From: Glandiceps talaboti
Taxonomy: Eukaryota; Hemichordata; Enteropneusta; Spengelidae
Direction: 5' to 3'
DNA: 64,000 nucleotides
Assembly (NCBI RefSeq): GCF_964340395.1
Contig: NC_135554.1
Coordinates: forward strand, 21,705,592-21,769,591
In this document: positions 39,701 to 51,788 of the stretch, in pieces
Layout: every line of letters begins with the position of its first letter
Position numbering within the stretch: the stretch's first letter is position 1
Made by a program: the position numbers and the translations under genes
The notes under the pieces: model-generated
Told to the model about the DNA's origin: nothing
Seen by the model: the letters and a program-made list of their open reading frames with translations, nothing else
Database searches by the model: none

Positions 39701-42700
39701 TGATTGATTGTAAAAGTAGGTCAATAAATGCAAGATACATCAATCTATTTGTCTGTCAGTCAGTCAGTAAATCCGTATACGCCTTTCATCAGTCAGTCAG
39801 TCAGTCAGTCAGTCAGTCACTCACTCACTCACTCACTCAGTCAGTCAGTCAGTCAGCTTCTCAGTCAGTCAGTCAGTCAGTCAATCAATCAGTCAGTCAG
39901 TCAGTCAGTCTGTCAGTCACTCACTCACTCATTCAGTCAGTCAGTTACTCAGTTACTCACTCACTCACTCACTCACTCACTCACTCACTCACTCACTCAC
40001 TCACTCACTCACTCACTCACTCACTCACTCACTCACTCACTCACTCACTGGGTGAGTTAGTAAAGAGACACGTAATAACATAGTTTACTTACTTTGACAA
40101 GTCTTCCTGGTTGTAAATATGGCAGACAATACTTAGGTTGATTTATAAAACTTTGTACTTCTTTCCCTAGTTTATCCAGCTGTTGTCTTATCTTATAGTA
40201 AGCCTCTACACTTTCTTCATTGGGAATGACAACTGCATTGTAATCATCTTCTAGTTTCTTCAGTTCTGCAAGCAAAAATATTTTATCTTGTCAGTTTTCT
40301 GTCTGTCTGTCTGTCTATCTGTCTGTGTGTCTGTCTGTGTCTGTCCCTCCCCCATATCTCCCTCCCTCTCCCCCACTCTTGCTATTCCATGTCTCCTCTC
40401 TTTCATATAAACTCAGGTCAACTTATCTTCTCATCTTGCTCCCCCCTCCTTTACAATGGTTTCTTCTTATACCAGTTTAAACCAGTTACAGCATAGTACT
40501 ACTACACGGTTGATAAATTTTGTGAAAATGAAACTGAAACTTTCGTCTCCCAACTTGTTCTAAACATATTCATAGTCCTTCACAAAAATCTCAACTGTAT
40601 GTAGCATTCCAATACTTTGACACAGTAATCTACATAGGTATGCTTACAATATAGATGGTGTGAATCTGTCTATCATGTGAATAACTTACTATCAAACATC
40701 TCTGGAATGGCAGCATAATTTTGGAACTGGTAGAATGATCTCTCCAGCATGTACTCTGGGTTGATTTCTTCAACTCTCAGTAAATTCAACACCATGTTAT
40801 AAGTGAGATGAAAAGCACTGTTCAAAGGATCTGCTTGGCCCTGGATTACAACAAAAAAATGTGGTAACTAAGAAAGAATTCAAGAACTAACAATTTATGC
40901 TAATGTTGTCTTAGATTCGTTTTAATTTGCATGTAACAAAGCACTTGCTTAGTTGCACACCTTCAAGTTTGTAATACAAGTGTCTACTGTGAACGAATTT
41001 ACTTTGCCAATCAATATTTTTAGCCGAAAGACAATTTTTCACACTTAGGCTGTGCATTTTTTCTGGTGGATTTAACATTTGACTACTGTTTACTGCATCA
41101 CTTTTATAACTTTCTGCACAGATTCTATTTAATTCTATTTAAATAAATCTAGTTCAATAAATCTAGTTTTATTACCTGTACTTACAGAATTTATCTTTGA
41201 AAGCAATTCCATTTTTTATGATGATTTATTTAGTGCAATGTTTTCTGCTAAATAAAGCCAAAACACACACATCCTTTAGTGTCCTTCACTAACAAACCTT
41301 CCACAGTGCACAGGACATCATTAACTGTTTGGTAGCATATCTCACATATACAGTCAAGTAGAGGCACATATCTGCACTGATAACATTTTTTCTAAATTTT
41401 ATCCAAAAGAGATATTTACCTGTAAGAGATTTTTGCCAACACCTGGACTCATCTTCTCATCAATCATGAGTATAACGATACCTCTATCATCCAGACCACG
41501 ACGTCCTGCCCTTCCACTCATCTGTATGTACTCACCAGATGTAATCTACAAATATAGATTACGAATGAATATTTGCATCTTGAGATAGGTGAGTGAAATG
41601 TACACCAGATGTGAAATAGATCAAATTTGAAAGATGAAATATACTAGATTCTGTTTGATCAAATTTGAATTCATTGATGGTATCAGGATTCCGAGATTGG
41701 TAACCTATACGAGATGCGATCACATCATTTTTATTCCAAGTCTTTAGTATTCTATCCCGTTAAACTTTCGTTTCAGCTAATGGTTGAAATTCAAATAGAA
41801 TTACAAGCCAGCAAGGCATTATAATGAGATAGCTGACAATTAAATGACTTTATCACAGTGGTGAATAGACTGTAAGATACGTCATGATGTTCTGCCCTCA
41901 GCGGCCTCCTCTCAGTGTAGGGGTTGGCCGATGTGTGAGGGCGCCCCGTCGCAGCATACCTTACAGACTAGGTGGTGAACAATACATTTTTTAAAAAACT
42001 TTTATTCCAAGCTACTTCAAAACTGCGTTGAAGACAACATGCAAATAACCATTCAATGAAACAATACTAGCATCTTGACATGACGTAATTTTTATCTTCG
42101 ACTTACCCATCTGAAATCTTTGCCGTCAAACTTCCTTGCATTTGTAAAGAGTACTGTCCTGGCCGGCATGTTTAGACCCATAGCAAATGTCTCAGTAGCA
42201 AACAATGCTTTGATGAGTCCTTCCGAAAACAGAATTTCTATGGTTTCTTTTAAGATTGGTAACAAGCCAGAGTGATGGATACCGATACCTCTCTTTAGCA
42301 ATGGTAACACATGCTCCACCTATGAAGAAAGGTCAAAGGTCAAATTCATTTCTATAATTTCAACGAACTACCACTTTTGATATTATTACATATTTTCACA
42401 AGTTATTAAATGTATCGAAAATGGATTGAAATATTGCTCAGCTGTTGCTTAAAATAGTCGGTTATCTATGAAAAATGTGGATTGGATTGAAAAATTGACT
42501 GAAATTTTTGCAAATTTGAATAAAGTTGAGCTAGTCAAAGTTGGTAAAATCTAGGCAGACATTGTAAGTCATGTAGCTAATTTACCTAGATTGTCAGGTT
42601 TAGTTAGAGCTCATTTTACATTTGTAACATAAAATGATAACACAATATCTGATTCTCTGTATTTGGATCACCTTCCAGCTCATTTTAGGTAGTGACAATG

Positions 42701-45700
42701 CTGATAATTTGAAACCATGAAATCTGTGGGAACTTACAGGGTATGAACAAAGCTTATTACAGTACTCCTGTCAAAATGAATGTAAAGAGAATTGAGAACA
42801 TAATCTTGTAGCATGTGTAGTAAGACCTCAGATTTGCACTTTAGAGGATTGGCCAATACAGATGAAAACGGGTGACTGTATTTCAGTGTCTGTCCTCAAG
42901 AGCATCATTGACACAATGCAACCTTCAGATGTAGCAGCTAGACTACTACAAACACAAACCTGTGGTAGAATAGTTGGAGGGTGTAGCTGCTAGACTACTG
43001 CAAACACAAACCTGTGGTAGTTTCTTATCTTCATCTGACAGACAATCTATGGCATTATTAAACACTTCTTCTACCAGGTTCTTCTCGGCTGACGTATTGA
43101 AATCTAACTTAGACATCTGAAGTGCGTATGCTTCACACTCTTTTTTACTAAAACTGAAAACAATGACTGGGGCAAAGTTCCTCTCCATGATCATTTTGAC
43201 AATTTTGAAGCAGTTAGAGGGTCCTTTAGTACCCCCTTTTCGTCCTCTCAATGCTTGGTCTCCCTTGGCTGCATCGCCACCATCACGTAGAACTGTCATG
43301 GCCGCCTCAAAGTTGTCATCACGAAATTCTCCCTACAATGAAAGATATAGAACATTGTAGTATCATCGCTACTAGGAACAAATGTCAGCAGACACAGTGC
43401 AAGTTTTGCTTTGTTTATAGTGATGCAATTTAAAGCTGATTTATACATCTAAAAGTTTGCTGACTGTGGTTGGCAAAGTTCTTATCATCATTTTGCCAGA
43501 TGTACACTAGAAAGTTCACAAGTTACATGTGAACTTTATAATAAGTAAGAGTGCCACCACTGACACTGTGTGTGTATGATAAATTCTATCTAACTTACAT
43601 TCTCATCAACCACCAGATGCAAGCCATCGCCACCAGACGGAAAGAGATAATGTTGTAATGGTACTGGACGAAAATCTGTGTACACCACATGGCATGGCTG
43701 TAAACAAAGAAAACAAACAAACAGAAATTAAGTCATCCACGCAAGTGTTGAGTTTTGATTTGATGTTCATTGACTCTACCTGTCTGTCTGTCTGCCTGTC
43801 TGTCTGTTTGTCTGCCTGTCTGTTCCTGTGTATCTGTTGCTTTGCATGTTATGATGCTTATTGACTCTGTCTGCTTTTCATATGATGAAGGCAAAGGTCA
43901 ATATTTCTGTCATTCTAGTTCCTTAGTATGTCTCTGTATTTCACATACTCCCCTCTACATATTACTTTAATAACACCCTTCAAATCTAGTCCCAAGTCTT
44001 TCCTGAATCAAAGATTGATTTTGAGGAGAGTTGTACAGTATGTTGGGAAGACAAACTAAAGTCAAGTAACAAATCAAAAACATTTTTTACGAAACAAATT
44101 CATGGAATACATCTGTGAGTAACTGAATCCTACCTGTTTGTGGAGATGACAGATCCATTCAGCAAACTGTCTGGCATTGGGTATGGTAGCTGATAGAAAC
44201 ACATAGTGAACATTATCTGGAAGTAGAATTATGGTTTCTTCCCATACTACACCTCGTTCTGCAATCAAACCAAACATTTGTAAGATGGATATCAAAGCCA
44301 ATATTCAGTGCAAACATGTCTAGAAACAGACCAAAACACAAAGTCTGTAAACTTACCTTTGTCTCTCATGTAATGAATCTCATCAAATACAACCCAGGCA
44401 ACTTCTCTCATAATCTCTGAACCTCGATATAACATACTACGAAGAATCTATAAACAACAGGAATGATGAAGTACAACATTAATAACAAATAATTCAAAAT
44501 GAATCTAGATTCAATCAACATTTGTGGGAAATATATACTACAAAAAAGTTTTCCTGTCCATTGATCCTATTACCTACGAGAAGACAACCCCCCCCCCCCC
44601 CCCACCCCCTGATTAGTTTTATCAGTATCATATGTATGGACTACTTTGTTCTCTATCTATAAAGTGTAACTTTAATAAAGGGAAACACCACTTCAGAAAA
44701 TAAATGTAAAGGTATACTGTAGTAAGCTTTGGATTCTGGAGTCATTTGAAAGATTTGAATTCACTTACATTACATACAATTGCTAAGAAACAGTGTGGTG
44801 AAACTTGTTCCTCATTCATTGTTCAGTGGATGTCCTTATCATAGACATGGTCATGCATTTGTTTCATGGGAGTCAGCACACATGCATAAGCAATAGCTGA
44901 ATGAAAACATTCATGACTGTTATTTGATGTTAACTTAGCACTTACTAAACTGATATTTGATACCATAATTACAAAATTTGACTTACTTCAGTGGTCATAA
45001 CAAGACAACTAGCCGATGGATTGATTGTGACATCACCAGTCATCAACCCGACGTCTTGGAACTCTTCGTACAATTCACGATACTTCTGGTTACTCAAAGC
45101 TTTGATGGGCGTTGTATAGATGACTCTCTGACGGTCTCTCAGTGACATAGCAATGGCATACCTAGAAGTACAACAAAATACACAACATTAGTAAAATTTA
45201 TGTCAGGAGAGAGGAAATTTGGGAATAGCACTAAACTAAGGTTGGACATGTAAACAATTGGTTGTGAGTATTAACAAAGATCCCCTTATGCAAGCAGTAA
45301 CAAGTGGAACTTATGACAAACAGGGAAAGTAAACAGATGAATTGGATTATTTTAATATACTTTGCACAACTTGAACATGTTGGAAATATAGAGACAATGA
45401 TAATAGCTACATTCACAATTGGAACTTGAAATTGTAAGAGCAGTTATGAAGGAAAGAGGCCATTAAACTTTTCTTGTGAAACGATGAATACCTCCATACT
45501 TCCAACATGTTATTAATCTAATTCATTTGTTTACTTTCCCTGTTTTGTCACACACTCTGCTTGTTACTGCTTGCAAGTTGCATGTCTCCTGCTGTAACAA
45601 ATCTGTGGATACAACTTACATAACATTAGAAGGACTCAAATTGGACAAATTATTAGAAGGCTGAATGATTTCTCCATTGGACATTTTGCAGTCAAATTTG

Positions 45701-47566
45701 GCTATCCATACCTATCACCAAAATCACTGTTCATAAGTCTATCATCACCATGGTAAGCAATCAAAATGAAATGAAAAATTTGTATGAAAGAAGGGTCGAC
45801 TGGAATTTGAATTTTCAGAAGTTAAGACCCCCATATCAAGTCTAGTACAACAGCCATGCTCTGGGGAGAGTTCACTACTGAGGTTATAAATTGAATACTT
45901 ACTCAGCTACAACTGTTTTACCAGCTGATGTATGTGCTGACACTAACACTGACTGGTTGTTTTCTAAGCATTTCAATGCTTCTTTTTGGAATGGATCCAA
46001 AATGAAAGGATAGTCCTGAAATGTAGAAAAAAAAAATTACAAATGTTTTGTATGTTTGCTGATTTTTTCCCCCTGACTTTTAACAAGTTTTCCTTCAAAC
46101 CTGAAAGTTTAATTACTTGTCTTTGTGTTGTAAATTAATATCAATAATTGATTGTTTCCAAAATAGTCAAATTGGTTAGCTGCAAAAAGCATCAAAAGCG
46201 AGAAGACAAAACATGCTAACCTTTGCAGCTTTAACACCACTTGGTTTTAACGGTGTGTATTCATCATCATGAGGTACTGCTACTTCGTGGGTACAAGCTT
46301 CTAATGTTTCAACTGGAATCACTTTGACTTGGGGTAAGATTTCTGAAGGTCTGAAATATATAAAGAAATAAAGTTACAAAATACTTTGGCAAAAGTCATT
46401 TAAAGTAAATCACCGAGTCATAAAAACTTAGCTTGACTTGGTGATATGCAGCATTGTAGCAATTCATGATACTTACGTCAAATCATCGGTGATATGCAAC
46501 GTTGGTGCAATTCGGGCTCGTTTCACATCATCATCATCATTTGTCGTAGTAGCCAACTCTCGTCGGATTCCTGACCCTTTTGGAACAGCATTTCCAACGA
46601 TGACTTCAGATGAACTTCTGAAACAAACAGGAATGTTTCAAAACGCAATATAAAATCTTTACATGATTCTCATTACCATAGTAACAGTTTGTAAGGATGG
46701 GTCACATGGCACCCTCACACATTGGAAAACAAGGAGGCCATGAGGGTGAAACGACACAATCTATCTTGCAGTCTATCATTAGATGGAGGATTTGAGATAT
46801 GGACCCTGAAGCAAACTAAGCTCTTTTGGATCACAGTCTTAAGCTCTCTTTTGATACATGATAACAATAACTTAAACTGACAGAGTTAGACCATCAAACA
46901 ATGTGAGGGATGCCCTAACGAAGGCCTAACTGTTGGAACAATATTCTGTTTATTTGCTTCCATCGAGACAGCTAGTACTACTACTACTACTACTACAAGT
47001 CAAGATCTATTGTCAAAATCCAAGTATTGTTTTTCGTCCTACCATAACATTGGTTTATAGTACAGTATTTTCTACTCAACGAAGGTCTCCAGGCGGATTT
47101 ATTGATTTCTTTGATAATTCAAATCCATATATTGTAATCATCAAGTGTAATAATTCAAATACATTGTTAGATACAAACTTCAAGTGAGTCTAACAGCTGT
47201 GTTATTTTCTCATATGAGTATCACTATTACAAACTCAACACGTGGCATAAAAATTACACGAGTTCCATTCAGATTTTGTGTGGATACTGTCACAGACTCA
47301 CTTTCCAATATTTCATTTGTAATGTACACAACAAACACGTGTTGTGATAGCTGTGCAGTGTGTGTGTGTATTTATCTGAGTACAATCGAGTTTACACGTC
47401 TGTCACACCGTCGTGGCATATGAACAATCAAATCAATTTTTGGCCAAACTTACGGTTTTTCGGCAACATCATCACGTTCTCCCCTCTTCCGTTTTCGCTT
47501 TTGCTCTTTTGATGAGCTTTCCTCTTCAAAAACGCTGAAAAGATCGTCACCGAATGCATCAGCCAT
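31157..47566 (-). CDS. MTREX: Exosome RNA helicase MTR4 (DExH-box)
   Basis: Twenty-one exons in transcript order: 47566-47454, 46617-46477, 46350-46221, 46015-45903, 45161-44987, 44447-44357, 44258-44134, 43697-43599, 43332-43012, 42319-42107, 41545-41420, 40840-40690, 40265-40093, 39515-39207, 38527-38435, 37442-37347, 35807-35644, 34327-34165, 33570-33408, 32258-32154, 31209-31157. All borders are GT-AG, all phases agree, and the sum is 3117 nt (1038 aa; human about 1042). Motifs: Walker A HTSAGKT (156-162), DEIH box (246-249), [13 protein letters not shown], motif [11 protein letters not shown] (516-524), KOW/arch region with [13 protein letters not shown], and C-terminal [14 protein letters not shown]. 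The protein unwinds RNA for the nuclear exosome in TRAMP, NEXT and PAXT complexes. The N-terminus [15 protein letters not shown] is the conserved binding peptide for exosome cofactors. Nothing suggests inactivation. Confidence 0.98.
32381..32427. repeat. (AAATC/TAATC)n microsatellite
   Basis: Nine or so pentamers in an MTREX intron, shifting from CAAAT to CTAAT units. Confidence 0.85.
33643..33931. repeat. (GT)n/(GTAT)n microsatellite
   Basis: Mixed GT dinucleotide and GTAT/GAAT tetramer array in the MTREX intron upstream of exon 33570-33408. Confidence 0.95.
34595..34993 (+). mobile_element. LINE 3' end
   Basis: Open frame ending [19 protein letters not shown] then AISMLN and stop, typical of the last residues of CR1/L2-type reverse transcriptase proteins. 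An AT-rich 3' UTR follows, with an ATTATTATTATTA tail at about 34980-34993. Only the terminal part is present. It lies in an MTREX intron, opposite strand. Confidence 0.65.
35148..35573 (+). CDS. C1q globular domain, nested in an MTREX intron
   Basis: An open frame from 35148 to the stop at 35571-35573 encodes a nearly complete C1q domain: [13 protein letters not shown], the beta-sandwich phrase [44 protein letters not shown] and the closing [10 protein letters not shown]. It has no in-frame ATG at a sensible start, no signal peptide and no collagen or coiled stalk. It is therefore either the last exon of a nested gene (a candidate acceptor is the CAG before 35169) or a copied fragment. A second open stretch in another frame, about 34985-35176, runs into it. 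AATAAA overlaps the stop (35569-35574). MTREX exon 35807-35644 begins 70 bp downstream on the other strand. Confidence 0.7.
   Translation, partial: TLPVCHQSYVNLFLSTSTVGIVSRDTVIVYDKVYSNDGNGYSTSTGKFTCPVSGMYFFMISAQKHSSHRLLACLMKNATQLPCIAASTSEDVLYDAASNSVIIDVQQGDEVWVRLGDGFSMYSNIYEYTTFTGYMLYPNTQ
36178..36434. repeat. 21-bp minisatellite
   Basis: About 12 copies of CTATGCCCAAATATGGATAAA, with CTAAGC variants, in the MTREX intron between exons 37442-37347 and 35807-35644. The period is a multiple of three, so it keeps an open frame (LCPNMDK repeats), but nothing suggests that it is translated. Confidence 0.95.
36917..37305. mobile_element. hAT-like MITE with internal 73-75-bp tandem units (family C, copy 2)
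   Basis: Four units beginning GT(C/T)TTTGTTAAG start at 36921, 36994, 37067 and 37142. The right end is the inverse of CAGTGCTTTTGCTAAGG, as in 12451-12619. Flanks CATAAGCT and ACTTAGCT are a weak match for an 8-bp target duplication. Intronic in MTREX. Confidence 0.6.
39757..40051. repeat. (AGTC)n/(ACTC)n microsatellite
   Basis: Tetranucleotide array switching between CAGT and CACT units, in an MTREX intron about 40 bp from the exon 40265-40093 donor. Confidence 0.95.
41858..41979. mobile_element. hAT-like MITE with 8-bp target duplication (family B, copy 2)
   Basis: Direct repeats GTGGTGAA at 41858-41865 and 41972-41979 flank a 106-bp element. It begins TAGACTGTAAGATACG and ends as the inverse of CTAGTCTGTAAGGTATG. 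The termini match those of 15489-15906. Intronic in MTREX. Confidence 0.75.
42929..43020. repeat. 52-bp tandem duplication spanning an MTREX splice donor
   Basis: The phrase ACACAAACCTGTGGTAG occurs twice, 52 bp apart, with similar GTAGC(A/T)GCTAGACTACT before each. On the minus strand each copy gives CTACCACAG followed by gtttgtg, the donor of exon 43332-43012. Confidence 0.85.
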
Positions 47567-49966
47567 GTTGAGCAATCAAAGGTCAATACCCACAATACCT
47601 TATTTACTTCCTCTTCACTTCCTGGTCAAAATTTCTATGGTGCCCTCAACGTTCAAAAGTCGTAAAAATGAAATCGTTCGTTTTCATCCAGCAGAAATAA
47701 AATTCATCACATTTTATGATTTAATCATCAATATAAATATTACTCTTCTGCACAATATTTGGTGAAATAAGTACTTCTTTGTGGCTCTTGTAATTGGTAT
47801 CTATGAATACCATGAAAAAGTTGAGAAAGTTAGATTTTTAGATTTTCCAGTTCCTGACAAGAGTCAGATGCATGTATTTAACAGTACCAAAGTGGAGTAA
47901 TGAGGATAAGAATGGAGTGGAATGAATGAAATGGATCTGGGCACCTTTTTATTCAAAGGTCAAATACTGATAAATTTAACCAGCAGATACGGGGTTAGAC
48001 TGAAAAATTCCACATTTGCACTCAACATAATGTCGTAACATCATGTTAGCGATAACAAGATAATGTGAAATTGAAACAATCACCCGGTCAGTCTAACACA
48101 TTGTTTCTGGTCAAATCAAATGTGTTAGCTCGTCTGGTGTACCAGGGGTACTCTGAAAAGTACATAGATAACCAGGTGCATGGGGTCAAAGGTGACACCC
48201 GAGAGCAGCCTGAATTTCAGTTCAACTACACACACTAAGTTGCAATACAGCTCCTGCATTGTATTAATGGTGTGAAAAAAAAGACTTTAAACACAAACAA
48301 ATCAATCTCAATTATGATTACTTTGGTTGATATTTGTTTTAATTCAATTCTTTTTTTTAAATTATAACATTTCAACAATACTAAATTTTGTACATTGATT
48401 AAAAGGTACAATTACAGCAAAATTCAAGTACATACCGATACATAATGTATTCATTGGTGTCAAGAGAAGAGCACTATCAGATACTGTTCAGGTGAAGATA
48501 TTTCAACAAAAATATCCATAAGTATGTAAAATTAAAAAACAAAAACATTGCTTGAATATCAAACCAGATCCACATGACTACTGGAATACGACAGATGATA
48601 TATAAAATAACTCAGATAATTTCAATAATAAAGTCAAGTGATGTTATATGTAAATTAGGTATGTCTGAAATTGTAATGTGTGGACAGTTTGTCTCGTAAC
48701 TTACTACGTACATTTCCTCTATGCCTGGTGTACATTTATTCTACATCTGTATGTTTGTTTACCTCTAATTATGTATGTTTCCTCTTAAACATAATAGTTA
48801 GTTCATCTAGGCTAGATATTTGGCATTTACTAATACTGTTTAATAAATCAAGTCTGACAACACTCCAATATACACATAATCTATATACTTTAATGCTAAT
48901 AAAATGATACTTCTCTCGAGGACAAAATTAAAATACAGTTCAATAAACATACAATCTCGTATACTTCTAAAGAATTCTTTGTAAACATCAGAATAAATAA
49001 CTGATATAAATCAACTAATCAAATCTACTATTAGTTTGACACATTCATACTAGTAAGGGCTTGTTCAAATAAGTCTTCATTTATTGAAAATGTCATTTTC
49101 ATCAACAAGAACTGAAAACATAACTGAGTTTGTCGTTAATTCAGTATGAAGATTTTCAAATCTATCTTGACAGCTGTCTTCCATCTATACCTCACTGTTC
49201 CAAAGTATTTAATTCAAACTGAAAAAATCTTATGAAGTGAACATTGCAGAATATGACAGATAAAACATCATTTTATTTGGTGTTTGATAGTTGCAACTTG
49301 TATGCAATTTGTTGAATAACTTACTGTGTTAAAATGTCCACATTTGAATATTTCAGGGTTAAAATGTCTTAATACTCAGCACTACTGTCAAAATTGTGAA
49401 TTGCACTATTTAAAGGAGAGGGTAAATGTGTGACAAAATGCCCTTAATATCATAATTTAAACACACAAATGAATGTTTGCTGAGCGCATCAATATTTTGT
49501 ATCTGACTGTTTCTGTTCCCCAATGTCACAGCAGCGCAGCAAGACAACTTTCATTTGTATTGTCTCAGTGAAGGGGTAGAGGGTGTGGTCGGTAACAGGT
49601 CAGGGGTTAGGGTTTGACCTACTTGATTAATTGAATTTTTTTGCAGAACTTAAATTTCACTTCTTGATTAAATTTCACTTCTTCAAAGAATTTTTCTCAA
49701 AGTGAAAGAATCAGTGTGATGATGGTAGATTTCTAATATTGGTGTAGCATGGATACATTGCTCCCTAGGCCCTGAGAATAACCTATATATTATCATAATT
49801 CTTGGATAGAAGGTTACACTGAGTTACTCTTCAACAACTAAAAGTCTATGCACATTACTCCAGATCAGATCGTTCACCTTCTTAGAGATGCAGACATTCA
49901 CAAATCCACATTCACAAAGGTCAGTACATCTTATTCCAGATGAGATCATTCATCTTATGAAGACAC
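47567..49966. other. Region between MTREX start and R2 stop
   Basis: No coding exon supported. It should include the MTREX promoter next to 47567 and the 3' UTR of the R2 gene near 49966. AT-rich, no repeat family recognised. Confidence 0.45.
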
Positions 49967-51721
49967 TCAGAAATCTACATCCAATCTGAATTCCTGCCTT
50001 TCACCAAGTGATGACATGACGTTAGCTTTCTGGTACTCGCCAACTCTCTTCTCAAAGAAGTTTGTCTTACCCTGTAGTGAAATATTCTCCATAAAATCAA
50101 ATGGATTCTCTGTTTTGAAAACCTGTAGAAATCAAAATAAGACATATGTCAAAAGGAACTGGGATTACACTAAATATGATGAAATTCAGTGCAAACACAC
50201 CAATTACATCAACAATCTTATGATTTTAAACAAATCAAAAATGAAAGGAAGCAGAAAATATCAACACTGCAATGAACACATCATAGGTAAGTCACAATAA
50301 CGACTAAAACGATTCCGTTCACACTGTGGTATGTATTTGCAGTACTTTCTACACAGGAATAACTTTTTTCACACTGACCCTAAACTTTTTTTTACGCATT
50401 CGAGAAATATAATAATGAAATCGCGAAAATCATTTTTACGCCTTACTTGCATACAAAAATTCAGATATCCTCAAAAACATACCTTTTCACAGTCTAACTC
50501 AGTCAGTAATCTATCTGCTACAAATTCAATGTATTGACTCATTAACATTTCATTCATTCCAATCAGTGCTACAGGCAGAGCTTCTGTCCAGAATGTCTTC
50601 TCGATATCCACAGCCTGTGTGATGATTTCCTGTACTCTCTCTGCTTTGGGTTTATTTACAAGATAGGAGTATAAAAGACATGCAAAGTCACAATGGAGTC
50701 CCTCGTCTCGGCTTATCAGTTCATTTGAGAAGGTTAATCCAGGCAAAAGACCCCTGAAAGTAAAACAGAAGATGTCGTCAGTTGTACAGAAATGTACATG
50801 TCCATTGTAGTTGGTAATAAAAATGAATTTTGTAATGTGGCATGCACCTATATGGCTTATCTAACTGGTGGCCAACACCATTCACTTAACCAAAAATCTT
50901 CATCAGCTTGGTAGATCAAATGATTTATAAAGGTTGTAACGCACAAGCAGTTCAAAGTTTGTTACTTAGAGGCAAGGTTCCGGGCACTCCAGTTTGTCAA
51001 ACGTGCATAGTTGCAGTCATTCCTGGGTTGAGAAAGGAAAACATCTGTACATCTCTCAACATATTGTTTACTTTGTTCTGTGGGCTTATATCTAAAGATC
51101 ACTTCATCATTTAGTGCAAAGTGACTACTTCTCAGAAGTGACTAGTATGAGTCAAAATGTACTAGTATAGTATTTTAAAAATGTGGCCATGTGGGAGCAC
51201 ATTACACACATAAAATCATCTACCACAGTCTTATACACATATTTATGAAGTAAAAGAGATAACTCAAGAAATGCTTCCTTCAAATGTATCATTTTATATT
51301 TGGGTTCACCTTGTAGGTAAGTCCAGTGTATCCCCAATAACAGTATTACAAGACTGGATATAGGGCAAACTTTTACCAATAAATTTCTACGAAATCTAAA
51401 ATATTTCAAACAGCACATGTAACAAATACTAACCTTTTCCTAAACCAGAAAACAGCTGCAAAGGCACCTGAGAAGAAGACACCCTCAATGGCAGCAAATG
51501 CTATAAGTCGTTCACCAAAACTAGTATCTTCACTTCCAATCCATTTGATTGCCCAGTCAGCTTTCTTCTTTACACAAGGCACTATATGGTAAAAGATGGG
51601 TGAAAATTAAAAAAAAAATATTTACTAAAAATTTCATTCAACTAGTTGAGTAGTTTTGTGTAACTGTGACAACGGTAAGTTGTATTTTTAACATGAACAT
51701 GTTAAACTGCTCACTGGCATT

Positions 51722-51788
<67 letters not shown>

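Noticed and set aside
39700-40083. Frame rich in QSVSQSVS and HSLTHSL
   Set aside because: Translation of CAGT/CACT microsatellite.
43163-43433. Plus-strand frames opposite MTREX exon 43332-43012
   Set aside because: Antisense shadows of a conserved helicase exon.
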